Source: Bartonella sp. B1099 (lineage in GTDB: Bacteria > Pseudomonadota > Alphaproteobacteria > Rhizobiales > Rhizobiaceae). From it: a stretch of DNA of 64,000 nt. The position numbers and the translations under genes are program-made. The stretch covers positions 434,001 to 498,000 of the forward strand of contig NZ_CALYLN010000002.1 of the NCBI RefSeq assembly GCF_944801835.1, read 5' to 3'. Below the pieces are notes generated by a model. The model was not told where the DNA came from. It searched no databases and was given only the letters and a program-made list of their open reading frames with translations. This document shows positions 18,990-27,758 of the stretch, one piece after another (the first letter of the stretch is position 1; every line of letters starts with the position of its first letter).

Positions 18990-19422
18990 ATCCAGGGCTA
19001 AAACAACCGAACTAATACAGTCCTTCGTGTCTTTAGGTTACCCTTGGACATACACACGAAGACCCTGGATATAATTTCATGGTGGGCAACAGATCTTTCG
19101 GGATACCGCTGAACCGATTAGTTACGAGGTGTTTTAAGCCTCTTCGCTAAACTATAGCGGTTTACAAAAACTGTCAAATATTTTTTGAGAAATCCTAAAA
19201 TGATAACATCTAAAAGGATGCCGGGTGCTGAAAAACACGGTCGATAGTCCGTCGTTACGCTTTTCCCAAAAGGGTATTGTATAGCGTAACCACATCCGAC
19301 AAAGCCATTATACGCATCTAACATACAATGAGTCAAAGTCTATAATGTGTGGAGAAAAGATTGTTTCGGCAATCTATCCGCTATCGATTCAAGGTGTTCT
19401 TCAGGCACCTGATTCAACGATA
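18990..19422 (-). ncRNA. Candidate structured RNA upstream of the antirepressor
   Basis: No gene fits, but at least five stem-loops are packed here. (1) ATCCAGGG 18990-18997 with CCCTGGAT 19063-19070, enclosing CTTCGTGT 19023-19030 with ACACGAAG 19054-19061. (2) ACCGCT 19105 with AGCGGT 19156, enclosing TTAG/CTAA and GAGG/CCTC. (3) GGATG 19216 with CATCC 19293, enclosing GTTACGCT 19254-19261 with AGCGTAAC 19283-19290. (4) AGATTG 19358 with CAATCT 19370. (5) TATCG..GGTG with CACC..CGATA, 19382-19422. Strand is inferred from the neighbours (integrase and antA, both minus). A C4-type antisense RNA controlling ant is one possibility. Confidence 0.55.
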
Positions 19423-19442
19423 GACACATTGTTATAAGTCTG

Positions 19443-20600
19443 TCAAGCCGCTCCTGTTATAAATGCAACCCACTGTTCCAAGAAAACATGGCGTTGTTCT
19501 AAAAAATCTGTCCGCATATAAGCTTTTGTCACCGAAATCCCAACTGAATGTGCAAGAACAGTTTCGGCAATCTCAAAAGGCGTTGACGTTGTCTCTGCTA
19601 TCCAATCCCGTAAGCTTGAACGGAAACCATGGGGTCTATAATCAAAACCTTTGTTTTTCATGAATTTAGAAAGTGTTACATCAGAAATTGGCTTTCCGGC
19701 AAAACCAACAAATAAAAAACCATTTTTTTCAAAGAAGAGAGATTTTTCAATCACTTTCAAGGCTTCATCACTCAATAGCACACGAAAATCTGAAACTTTC
19801 CCTACAATACCTTTCATATTTTCTTTCGGTATTGTCCATATACCCTTATCTATTTGTTCAAGACGTAAATATCGCAATGGATATGACCGTACTCCAGTCA
19901 AAACAAGGAGCTTTAGTGCTAAATTAGAAAGGATCTTATCATCCAAGCTCTGATAAAAAGCTGGAACTTCTTGCCATGGCATAGCTGGAATATTTGTTGA
20001 TGTAACACGAGTTTTTCCTAAAAGTGCGCGTGCTTTCATACAGGCTTGTAAATCAACATCCAAACCAAGAGCCGCAGCATATTTCAAGCAAATGTTAATA
20101 CGATTAAGTGCTTTTCGCGCTGTATCTGCTTTTTCATGCCAAAGAGGTGAGAGAACATTGCGAATGATATTTGCTGTTAATTGTTCTATAGGCAAATTCC
20201 CTATGTGTGGGATAACATGTAACTCCAGCAGAGAAAACCAACGCCCACTTTTGCCTTCATTTTTTAACTCTGCTTTTTTACTTTCAAAAGCCGCCTGCGC
20301 AACTTCTTTAAAGCTATTGCTTTGCTGCTTTAAGACAGTTTGTTCTCGAAAGACAATAGGATCATTACCTTCTTTAAGAATATCGCTATAATATCTTGCA
20401 AGCTCTCATGCTTCTTTTAAAGAAAGTCTTGTGACAGGACCAAGCCCCATTTCACGGCGCTTATTGTGGTGTGTATAGCTAAAAAACCAAGAGCGTGTAT
20501 TGTCTTTTCGAACATTCAACCATAGCCCCGCCCCATCACAATATTTGCCCTGAGGAGATGCCTTTACGAATGCCGCTGATAATCTATGAATCGCCCTCAC
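19443..20600 (-). pseudogene. Tyrosine integrase with in-frame stop
   Basis: Phage/island integrase of the DUF4102 type. The N-terminal arm-binding domain (20406-20600: GKYCDGAGLWLNVRKDN...HHNKRREMGLGPVTRLSLKEA) ends at TGA 20406-20408. The frame then continues ELARYYSDILKEGNDPIVFREQ and on through the catalytic domain (LTGVRSYPLRYLRLEQID; HGFRSSLRDWIAE; AETVLAHSVG; final Tyr in VTKAYMRTDFLEQR). A CGA-to-TGA change explains the stop (A-R-E-L-A expected). A fragment from 20195 could still be translated, but it would lack the arm domain. Confidence 0.85.
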
Positions 20601-20779
20601 TTAATTTACCTTCTCGTCCACCTTTTTTGGTCCACCTTTTAGACCACCTTAAATTTTTGATTTGAGATTTTTTCTTTAATCCTTAATTTTTTTATTGGAA
20701 CATAAAAAACTATACATATCAATACGCTCTTACACATATTTATATACTTTGAATCTTGTTGATAAAGCCTAGATAGCCT

Positions 20780-21142
20780 CTATAGGGCGCCTCTTTTTTT
20801 ATCGAATTTCTCTAACAATTTTTTAAATTTTGTTAAGTCTTGTTGTGAAAAATTCTCTAAGTTTCTAACAAACATACCAACAATTTCACATCTGCATGTA
20901 TCAGAAGGTTTTATTGTAAAACTCCTTCGACATGCATAGGCTTCTTTTCTTAAAAGTAATGCTTCCTTTTGATCTAAATCATATAATTCTATGATTTTGA
21001 CTTCCATGCCAACCGGTACAGATTTCTTGCCAATCTCGACTGAAGATAATACAGATACGTCTAATTTCTTAGCCATATCTAAGAGACGTTCGGAGTGATC
21101 AACGCGAAGTTTACGTAAAATTTTACCAAAAGATGTAACCAT
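20780..21142 (-). CDS. XRE-family HTH regulator
   Basis: 120 residues with an N-terminal helix-turn-helix (SFGKILRKLRVDHSERLLDMAKKLDVSVLSSVEIGKKSVP, residues 4-43), then a helical C-terminus (QQDLTKFKKLLEKFDKK). An ATG start follows a purine-rich AGAGGAG about ten bases upstream. It sits upstream of the broken integrase, so it may be the phage or island immunity regulator. The exact target is unknown. Confidence 0.75.
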   Translation of the reverse strand: MVTSFGKILRKLRVDHSERLLDMAKKLDVSVLSSVEIGKKSVPVGMEVKIIELYDLDQKEALLLRKEAYACRRSFTIKPSDTCRCEIVGMFVRNLENFSQQDLTKFKKLLEKFDKKRGAL

Positions 21143-21220
21143 ATAAAAAGTCCTGTTAGAGGAGAAATATTACTTCTGATTCTAACAAATCTTTTTCAAA
21201 CTTTCCTCAATTATTACGAA

Positions 21221-21363
21221 TCAGAACTTCTTTTCGAGGTGTTTTTTTGCCGTACCTGCTGTCCAAAGGGCCTCTAATTCTAAAAAGTCAAAATCTTTAA
21301 AGATATCTCGAACCTTATCACAATCATTCAGACTGAAAACAAATTTACCTTGAATCCCTTTGC
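21221..21363 (-). pseudogene. C-terminal fragment of a Dam-type DNA methylase
   Basis: The minus frame reads GKFVFSLNDCDKVRDIFKDF then DFLELEALWTAGTAKKHLEKKF and a stop at 21221. The FxxSLND.xxVRxIF motif is that of the Dam/D12 methylase C-terminus, and it is the same region that is out of frame in the methylase at 4.7 kb. No catalytic DPPY part is present. Confidence 0.4.
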
Positions 21364-21488
21364 TGAAAATAAGCAAAAATATCGTCTAATGTCTCTATAC
21401 AAAAGCAATCATCAAGCATATAAATATTTAGGATTTTTTTACCTCCTTCAATAAAAATAAATAGAATAAAAAGCTTATTGGTGTACTC

Positions 21489-23394
21489 ATGCTTGTTAAT
21501 CTTAAGGCTATAATCCACGATCTTTCTCAAGAAACAAATATAGTTACAGTTCTTAAGGAAGCTATCGTTAACTCTATACAAGCGCATGCAACACAAATTG
21601 ATATTTTATTCCAACTTTATGGTGATAAAGATTTATGACAAAACCAACCAGTTTTTTCTATCTGCGTTTTTGATAATGGAGATGGTTTCACAAAAGAGAA
21701 TATTACCTCTTTTTCCACCTATAAAAGTGATTATAAAATTAAGGAAGGTTGTAAAGGTGTTGGACGTATTACTTACTTAAAAGTATTTAAAAAAGTTGAG
21801 ATTACTAGTTTTAATGAATGTGAAGATAATGTCCAAGTTTCATTAAATTTCACTCCAGATTTTACACAAGATTCTTTTAAAAAAGAAAATGGTAAACGAG
21901 ATAAATGGTGGACTACAAAATTATTTTTTGAAAATCCTTATACACAAAATGATTTTAATATACGCATAGTTCGTGATGAAATTTATTATCATCTTCTTCC
22001 TTTATTTTTTTTAAATAAAAAGAAAGATATTAAAATTAACTTTTATGTACATGAAGCGGAAGATTTAGAAGACTTATATAAATTAAGAAACGCAGAAAAT
22101 TTAGAACGGTTAGAGAAGAGCACAATAAGTACGCGAGATTTACCTTATTTAGAAGTTAAAGGTTTCAATATCGGTTCTTTAGATATTCCCTTCACTCTTT
22201 CTTATTATTTTGAAGACAACACAAATTATAGGGCTAAAATAGAAGCTTTCTATTGTGCTAACAACCGCACTGTTATGCCTTTTTCACAGTTTATAAAACT
22301 TAATCCAATAAAAAATGTTATAATGATATTTTTATTAGAATCACCTGTTTTAGATCAATATGTTAATGATGAACGAAATGATTTTCAGATTGATAAAAAA
22401 ATCCAGACTTAGAAACCCAACTGACTTGGAATGATATTAATAAGAAGTTAGAGCATATTCTAGATGAAATAATTAACTATCATTTCCCCAAAATTAAAGA
22501 AGAAAAAATTGCTCTTCTCCAAAAGGTTTCTAAAGAATATCCTTACTTGGTAGAATTCTAGACACAAAAGATGTAATTGGAGGTATCCTTACAGAAGATT
22601 CATTGATTGAAAAAGCAGAGAAAAAATATTCAACAAAAAAATTAGCATTCAAAAGAATTCTTCGTGAAGATAAAGGAATACCAAAAGATAATTTTAAAAC
22701 AGCACAAAAATTTGCTAGTCTAGAATTAACCCAATATATTCAATTCAGAAACGATATTCTGTGCCAATTTTCTAATTTACTACAACCTAAAACTTTAGAA
22801 AAGGATATTCATAATTTATTTGTTCCACAACAATATACTGCTGATAAAAACTTACCTTTAGCATTAAAAGAAAATAATTTATAGATACTTGATGACACCT
22901 TAATAAGCTATAGTTATTTACAAAGTGAGAAGAATATAAAGAACTTCCTTTCACAAGTTGATAAAGCTTCACTCGATGTTGAAAAAAATAATAAAGGGTT
23001 ATCGAGTTGACCTGATATAGCTTTATATTTTGATTCTGAGGAAAAAAAACGGGCTGTCTTAATAGAGTTTAAAAGTCCTGTAGCGGATTATAAAAATACA
23101 GGCGTTGCTCAATTAATGTATTATGCCGAAACACTTAAGAAATGTGGTGTTGAGGAGATGTATCTTTATCTGATTGCTGAAATAGATGACGCTTTTTCAC
23201 AAGTTTTATGTGTTACAAATTATTTCACTAAAGTTTTTTCTCCAGAAGGAGAATATTATCGGAATTATTGGTCTAAGTTCAACGCTTGCATACAAGTTGT
23301 ATCTCCAAAAACTCTTTTAGAGAACGCAAGGTTAAGAAATAGCACCTTTATGGATATTATTAAAAAGGATTCTTTACGTCATGAAACAATATAA
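21489..23394 (+). pseudogene. Decayed GHKL ATPase with C-terminal PD-(D/E)xK nuclease domain
   Basis: Reading across the lesions gives one protein of about 630 residues. The N-terminus is a GHKL (Hsp90/MutL/MORC-type) ATPase: N-box LKEAIVNSIQAHAT, G1 DNGDGF, G2 GCKGVGRITYLKVF. The C-terminus is a restriction-endonuclease-like fold: PDIALYFD then AVLIEFKSP, i.e. D...ExK, followed by a helical QLMYYAETLKK. Lesions: TGA at 21636, a 1-base loss in the A run 22395-22401, a 1-base loss near 22559, TAG at 22882 (expected Trp in NNL-W-ILDD) and TGA at 23008 (expected Arg before PD). This architecture belongs to restriction/defence-associated GHKL proteins. Confidence 0.75.
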
Positions 23395-23407
23395 ATTGAT
23401 TAAATTT

Positions 23408-23626
23408 TTAACTCTTTGTTATCCATTTTTTAAAGTGTGAGAAGTGATTATCTAGTGCGTCCATGAAACGGGATAAATCGATGACAAACATAAAGACAAT
23501 GAAGGCAATCCACTTTATAAGGCATGACATCATCTTTAAGCCTTGATAGGTTTCTATCATCTCATGAAGAAGCCGTTGTTCTGTCTCTGAGAGATCTTGT
23601 TCCTTCTTACTTCCCTTGCTACTCAT
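23408..23626 (-). CDS. Small phage membrane protein, possible lysis accessory
   Basis: About 72 residues from the ATG at 23626. A charged N-terminus (SKGSKKEQDLSETEQRLLHEMIETYQGLK) is followed by one hydrophobic segment (LIKWIAFIVFMFVIDL) and a short tail. It follows the spanin genes on the same strand. A holin or holin-regulator role is possible from size and position, but there is no sequence proof. The second lysis cassette at 34-35 kb has no counterpart. Confidence 0.5.
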   Translation of the reverse strand: MSSKGSKKEQDLSETEQRLLHEMIETYQGLKMMSCLIKWIAFIVFMFVIDLSRFMDALDNHFSHFKKWITKS

Positions 23627-23630
23627 TTTG

Positions 23631-23822
23631 CTAACCACATAAGCGTGCTCCCTGTTGATTATGTTTCAATATATCTCTTGCTAAATTGGGACTGATCGCG
23701 TTCAGATCTTGCTTGTCTAAATAAATTGGTAACCAACTAACACAAGAAACTGTCCTATTTGCCGCGCACCCAACGAGACAAAGCAGAATGCACACAAGAA
23801 TCACTTTTTTGATTAATTTCAT
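23631..23822 (-). CDS. Outer-membrane spanin lipoprotein (Rz1-like)
   Basis: 63 residues with a signal peptide and lipobox (ILLCLVGC, Cys at 19), giving a short outer-membrane lipoprotein. The gene begins inside the upstream Rz-like gene in another frame, the nested arrangement characteristic of Rz/Rz1. It would join the inner-membrane spanin to fuse both membranes at the last step of lysis. A paralogue lies at 34966-35181. Confidence 0.8.
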   Translation of the reverse strand: MKLIKKVILVCILLCLVGCAANRTVSCVSWLPIYLDKQDLNAISPNLARDILKHNQQGARLCG

Positions 23823-23982
23823 TTTTCACCTCAAAACGGGTTGTTGCTGTTTTTAAAGCATGCTCTTTTTGCTTGTACTGTTCACTTTTCTTGCCAAGGT
23901 GAAACGCTTTGGCTAAAGCCATTAAAAAAACGGCTAAAGCCGCTAACAGAAGAGACAAATTTCTTTTAAACCAGAAAATCAC
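23755..23982 (-). CDS. Inner-membrane spanin (Rz-like)
   Basis: 75 residues: an N-terminal transmembrane helix (LSLLLAALAVFLMALAKAF) and a periplasmic charged helix (KKSEQYKQKEHALKTATTRFEVKNEINQKSD) that can form a coiled coil. Its start overlaps the endolysin stop by 4 bases, and its 3' part contains the start of the Rz1-like gene. Confidence 0.8.
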   Translation of the reverse strand: MIFWFKRNLSLLLAALAVFLMALAKAFHLGKKSEQYKQKEHALKTATTRFEVKNEINQKSDSCVHSALSRWVRGK

Positions 23983-24641
23983 AAGCGCTGTTCCTTAAAC
24001 CGCTTGGCAACAATCACCAGTCCTGTACACGCCGCTAAAACCATAATCCCTGCTAACGCCCACTGAATTGGTCCATTACCAACAAAAAAGCCTCCAAATC
24101 CTGAACAAGACCCTATAATCGGGGCTAGCGCCTCTATCTTGAAAAGACCTGTTCTCTCCTTCGTTTCTACCCTGTGATAGTTCGAAGCAATGTAAGACCC
24201 TTTCGCCCACAAACCGGCTTCGGCTGCTCGACGGTTGGATAATCCCACAAAAGGCTTACCCCCTATCTTATTCCATTTCTGTAATTCACTAGGAACAGCT
24301 TCATAATCCCCTTGATTAAGCTTCTTCAACAACGTTGACTTGCTAAAGGCTTTCGTTCCTACGTTATAGCAAAACGATACCAATGCCGCGAATTGGCAAT
24401 CCGTTAATGAAACCGTCACCGATTCCTCAACCGTCTTCTCAAATTGCTTTAAGTCTTCACAAAGAATTTCTTCTGCTTGCTCTTGTGTGATACGCATGCC
24501 TTTTTTAACAAGCGGTTGACCGGCATTGCTGGTGTGACCATACCCTATCGTCCAGATACATGCTACATCTCTATAAGCCTCTAAACGTAACCCTTCCCAC
24601 TGTTTGATAAGCTCTAATCCTTCCTTTGATATCTTTCTCAT
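23979..24641 (-). CDS. Phage endolysin, GH24 lysozyme with C-terminal membrane segment
   Basis: 220 residues. The catalytic E-x8-D-x5-T triad is E16, D25, T31, followed by TIGYGHT. The lysozyme domain ends near residue 160, and the C-terminus has a hydrophobic stretch (APIIGSCSGFGGFFVGNG, then QWALAGIMVLAACTGLVIVAKRF), so the enzyme is probably membrane-tethered rather than soluble. The start is fixed by GGAGG 5 bases before the ATG at 24641. Compared with its paralogue at 34147, residues 26-28 after the catalytic Asp are V-A-C instead of S-G-G, a place that is Gly-rich in most relatives. It is preceded by a terminator hairpin. Confidence 0.88.
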   Translation of the reverse strand: MRKISKEGLELIKQWEGLRLEAYRDVACIWTIGYGHTSNAGQPLVKKGMRITQEQAEEILCEDLKQFEKTVEESVTVSLTDCQFAALVSFCYNVGTKAFSKSTLLKKLNQGDYEAVPSELQKWNKIGGKPFVGLSNRRAAEAGLWAKGSYIASNYHRVETKERTGLFKIEALAPIIGSCSGFGGFFVGNGPIQWALAGIMVLAACTGLVIVAKRFKEQRL

Positions 24642-24652
24642 CTGACCCTCCA

Positions 24653-24679
24653 TAAAAAAAGCCCCACATCTGTGAGGCT
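24653..24679 (-). terminator. Intrinsic terminator between the tail-region gene and the endolysin
   Basis: On the minus strand, AGCCTCACA and TGTGGGGCT form a 9-bp stem (one G-T pair) with a 2-base loop, then seven T. The T-run ends at the endolysin ribosome site, so transcription coming from the upstream phage genes should stop just before the lysis genes. Confidence 0.65.
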
Positions 24680-24705
24680 GGATTAAAATCTTCTTTTATG
24701 ATCTT

Positions 24706-25035
24706 CTATTGGCTATGCTCTTTGATCAACTGCTCGACTTCTTCAACACGAAAGCCAAGTTGAAAAAGCGGTGCATATTCGCTTTCCTGTAATTCATACT
24801 GACAACGCTTTTTGACAAAATCTCCATTGAGATCAGACGGCATTTCGGTTATGAGAGCAACCTTATGCGTGTCATCTTCTACCCCCTCTTCTCCTTCACT
24901 GAGCTCTTTGATAAAGACCCAATAAAAACGCGTTGATAAAAGCTGCTCTAGCCTTTTTACCGTTTCTTCCCTATCAAATTCGAGCATATTTAGATAATCT
25001 TGCTTCGTATTTAAGTGTTCTGGATAAGAAAACAT
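24706..25035 (-). CDS. Hypothetical phage protein
   Basis: 109 acidic residues (SEGEEGVEDDTHK...). No membrane segment, signal or known motif seen. The start has a GAGAGG site, and the gene follows the tail-fibre-like gene after 9 bases, so it is in the same operon. By position just before lysis genes, it could be a tail-fibre chaperone or assembly factor; this is inference only. Confidence 0.6.
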   Translation of the reverse strand: MFSYPEHLNTKQDYLNMLEFDREETVKRLEQLLSTRFYWVFIKELSEGEEGVEDDTHKVALITEMPSDLNGDFVKKRCQYELQESEYAPLFQLGFRVEEVEQLIKEHSQ

Positions 25036-25044
25036 TTTAACCTC

Positions 25045-25812
25045 TCAAATAAATCTACGTGAGCGGCTGCATCCACGCGCCGAAACTTGTTCATTTGCAG
25101 CATTGATAGATATATATCCTCGACCAAATCGGTGGCTATCCCCTTCAATATTCCAAGTCCCTCCAGCTACCATTGCCTTAAGATCTACATTATCTGCTGT
25201 TGAGAAAAAAATAGATCCTGACAAAAACTGCCACATATAGCCGCAACCATCCTCACATCCTATATGAGAAATCATACGACGATTTGCCGTATCCCTATGT
25301 CCTCCGGAATATTTTGGAGAAGGTGCCTTTTTACCTTGAATACTTGTCTTATCATTACTCCCATGCATAGCAGAAGCAAATTCTTCATCACTTAATAATG
25401 ACTTATTTACAAGCATCATATCTGTTGTATGCTGCATATAACTACGGTTAGTTGTTACATTTGCACGATAAACCGATTTCGTATTTACACCGTCGCCTGA
25501 CTGAAGATAAATATCAACCCAAAGATCTGTAGAGAAGTCGTAAACCATTCCTTCTGGTGAACTATAAGGGCGGTGATTGAGACACCAAACAGAGTGGGGT
25601 AATATATCCCCTGCACGATAACCCGATAAGAGATGACCAGAAATCGTACCAACATCCGCACAAAGCGTGTGAAACCCTCCTATCTTGCGCGAATTATTGA
25701 CGGCGTAACCGCTTGGATACGTAGAGTTTTCCGATACAACAAATTTATGAGACTGTCCTCCATCAGAAACCAAATAAACATAATAATCCTTGCCTGCCGA
25801 AAGAGACGGCAT
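25045..25812 (-). CDS. Tail-fibre-like phage protein, probably N-terminally truncated
   Basis: 255 residues starting within what looks like a longer protein: the opening (MPSLSAGKDYYVYLVSDGG) resembles an internal beta-rich repeat rather than an N-terminus, and the preceding bases belong to a decayed integrase-associated repeat. The body is Gly/Ser/aromatic-rich (GGFHTLCADVG, GDILPHSVWCLNHRP, YDFSTDLWVDIYLQSGDG, HIGCEDGCGYMWQFLSG), as in C-terminal receptor-binding portions of fibres or phage tail surface proteins. Ends SRGCSRSRRFI-like, basic. Function inferred from composition and neighbours. Confidence 0.6.
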   Translation of the reverse strand: MPSLSAGKDYYVYLVSDGGQSHKFVVSENSTYPSGYAVNNSRKIGGFHTLCADVGTISGHLLSGYRAGDILPHSVWCLNHRPYSSPEGMVYDFSTDLWVDIYLQSGDGVNTKSVYRANVTTNRSYMQHTTDMMLVNKSLLSDEEFASAMHGSNDKTSIQGKKAPSPKYSGGHRDTANRRMISHIGCEDGCGYMWQFLSGSIFFSTADNVDLKAMVAGGTWNIEGDSHRFGRGYISINAANEQVSARGCSRSRRFI

Positions 25813-25989
25813 GCCTATTCTCGTGTCTGCAAGATATTGATTTATAATGATAATTCACTGTTTTGTATGTTGAATGAGAGTCCCGAATAACCTAAGATTC
25901 TCCCATTTAAAATTTATTTATATTCAATCAATTAAAATCACTTGCTTGCACATCGCAAGGGTGACTAGCATATGAATAGAAAACGTTTT

Positions 25990-26230
25990 ATGAACCATCT
26001 CAGGGCCAAGAGCTATAACAACATTGAAACTGGCAAAAATGTATGATGGTATCGACTTTCTCCTTCATAACTGAAAAATGCTCGTGTCCCAATATATTAT
26101 TCGTGAGGACTTTAGCATTATACCATCCACAAGCATCGTCATAAAATAGGTGTAACGTCCTTGATAAATGCCTTTTGAAAATAAACTCGTAAATTAACAA
26201 CAATAGGTAAATCATGTTTGAGCTGTTCTC
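25990..26230 (+). pseudogene. Integrase N-terminal remnant (dispersed family, copy 1)
   Basis: Starts MNHLRAKSYNN..TGKNV, and after frameshifts reads YTIHKHRHKIGVTSLINAF, matching the arm domain (RYTIHxRRxEMGLxSL) of tyrosine integrases. The 40 bases upstream (CTTGCACATC...ATATGAATAGAAAACG) are shared with the copies at 54.0 and 60.6 kb. Only the 5' end of the gene is present. Confidence 0.6.
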
Positions 26231-26302
26231 TTTGTCAGTGAAGGACATCACTCTATTAAAAAACATGAGACATAAAAACGTAAAGCAATGCGTAATTTTC
26301 AT

Positions 26303-27187
26303 TATTAAAAAGATATTGATGTGAGTGCTTTTGAAAGTCGGAAAACCAAATCAAAAGAAAATGACCAAACGATTGATCGCCTTATATCTATCCCACATCA
26401 TTTTCTCTAAAAAATTTATGAAATTGATACTCAGCCATCTTTAAAAAATTAAAAGACTTATAAACCTTCTTTCAAAAATGAAACTTACACCACTCTTTCA
26501 ACAAGGTAAAAATTTTAAAATCAATTGGTAAAAAATTCAAAAATAATTATTGCAAATAAACTAATCATTCTTATTGTTTTACAAAAATATTAATATTTTT
26601 TAAAGCCCATTATAAAAATTTATTAATTCAGTCTTAAACGTTTATATACTTTAAATTATTGCTAAAATAAATAAGATAATTATAATATTAATGTATATAA
26701 TTATTATTTATATATAGTATACATCATGTTGTTTATTATATTGATGATAAAATTATTTTATAATTAATAAAAAATAAATATTCTACCATTTGAATATGTA
26801 AAATATTGAATAATATAAATACATTCCTAAATTAGTATACACACGTTTTGTTGTTTCAAAAGAAATGTCATATTTTTCCAAAATACATCATGATCACCAG
26901 GATGGGTTGGTAAAATAACTTTATTTAATAAATAATCTCTCTGTTTACTAAGAAATAAATATGATTTAGAAATTTGAATATGAGTATATTATATTTATAA
27001 TTTTTTAATATATATTTTATAAAACAGAATTAAAATTTATAATAAACATATAAGATATAATAAATTATTTATTTTCTATATATTCTATTTCACTAAAAGA
27101 CAAAGGTGAGATAAAAATACTTTAAGCTTGTTACTATTTTCGCTCTATCTTTCTCATACAATATAATACAAAGTTCAAGAATCAGAA
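26303..27187. other. Extremely AT-rich gene-free stretch
   Basis: About 0.9 kb, mostly A/T with short runs such as TATATAATTATTATTTATATATAG. No coding frame, RNA gene or clear terminator recognised. It separates the prophage remnant from bioY. Confidence 0.5.
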
Positions 27188-27742
27188 CTATCCTTTCTTG
27201 GAATGAATGAGAGGGACAGTTTTTTTAATGGTAAGCGCTACAAAAGATGCAATCAGAACTTTCAAAAAACCACCAATTAAAAAACCTGATGAGCTTATTA
27301 AAACTGTCAGCAAAGACACTTGTGTCATATACGCTGTCCATGGAATACCAAAAGCATAGACAACGCCTATACCACCAACAGTATTAATTAAGAATAAGAG
27401 TATAAAATTTAATCGCTTCCAAAATAACTCAACCAATAAACCAATAAAAAATGCAGCAAAGGGAAAACTGATGAGATAACCACTCGTAACTCCTAAAAAA
27501 ACACTCATTCCACCACGACCACCAGGCAATAAAGGCAATCCAATCGCAACAAGAATAAGGAAAAGAAATGATGCGAGAGCTCCCCTTTTGGCTCCAAGTA
27601 TAGATCCTGCTAACATCGGTCCCATCGACTGCGCTGTAATAGGGACGCCTAGAAGAAAAGGAAGATAAATAGGAGGGAAAAGTCCCAAAACGGCGTAAAT
27701 AGCGGCAAATAAAGCTATATAGACTAAATCTTTTGTATTCAT
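27188..27742 (-). CDS. bioY: Biotin transporter S component BioY
   Basis: 184-residue integral membrane protein binding biotin in an ECF-type importer. It shows the BioY core: LFAAIYAVLGLFPPIYLPF, GVPITAQSMGPMLAGSILGAKRGALA, and GLPLLPGGRGGMSVFLGVTSGYL, with about six hydrophobic helices. The ATG at 27742 (MNTKDLVYIAL) is the natural start; a longer frame to 27811 would overlap bioN's end. Third gene of bioM-bioN-bioY. Confidence 0.93.
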   Translation of the reverse strand: MNTKDLVYIALFAAIYAVLGLFPPIYLPFLLGVPITAQSMGPMLAGSILGAKRGALASFLFLILVAIGLPLLPGGRGGMSVFLGVTSGYLISFPFAAFFIGLLVELFWKRLNFILLFLINTVGGIGVVYAFGIPWTAYMTQVSLLTVLISSSGFLIGGFLKVLIASFVALTIKKTVPLIHSKKG

Positions 27743-27758
27743 TTGATTCTTTCTTTTA

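Noticed and set aside
18990..19422. tmRNA, RNase P RNA or retron msr-msd identity for the folded region
   Set aside because: No tag-peptide frame, no RNase P core motifs and no reverse transcriptase nearby.
21345..21596. 83-codon frame on - opposite the GHKL gene start
   Set aside because: Its upstream half is antisense to the GHKL N-box region; only the downstream end resembles a methylase tail, which is listed separately in its own frame.
26000..26302. 100-codon frame on -
   Set aside because: It lies opposite the integrase remnant that reads on +, and has no domain or ribosome site.
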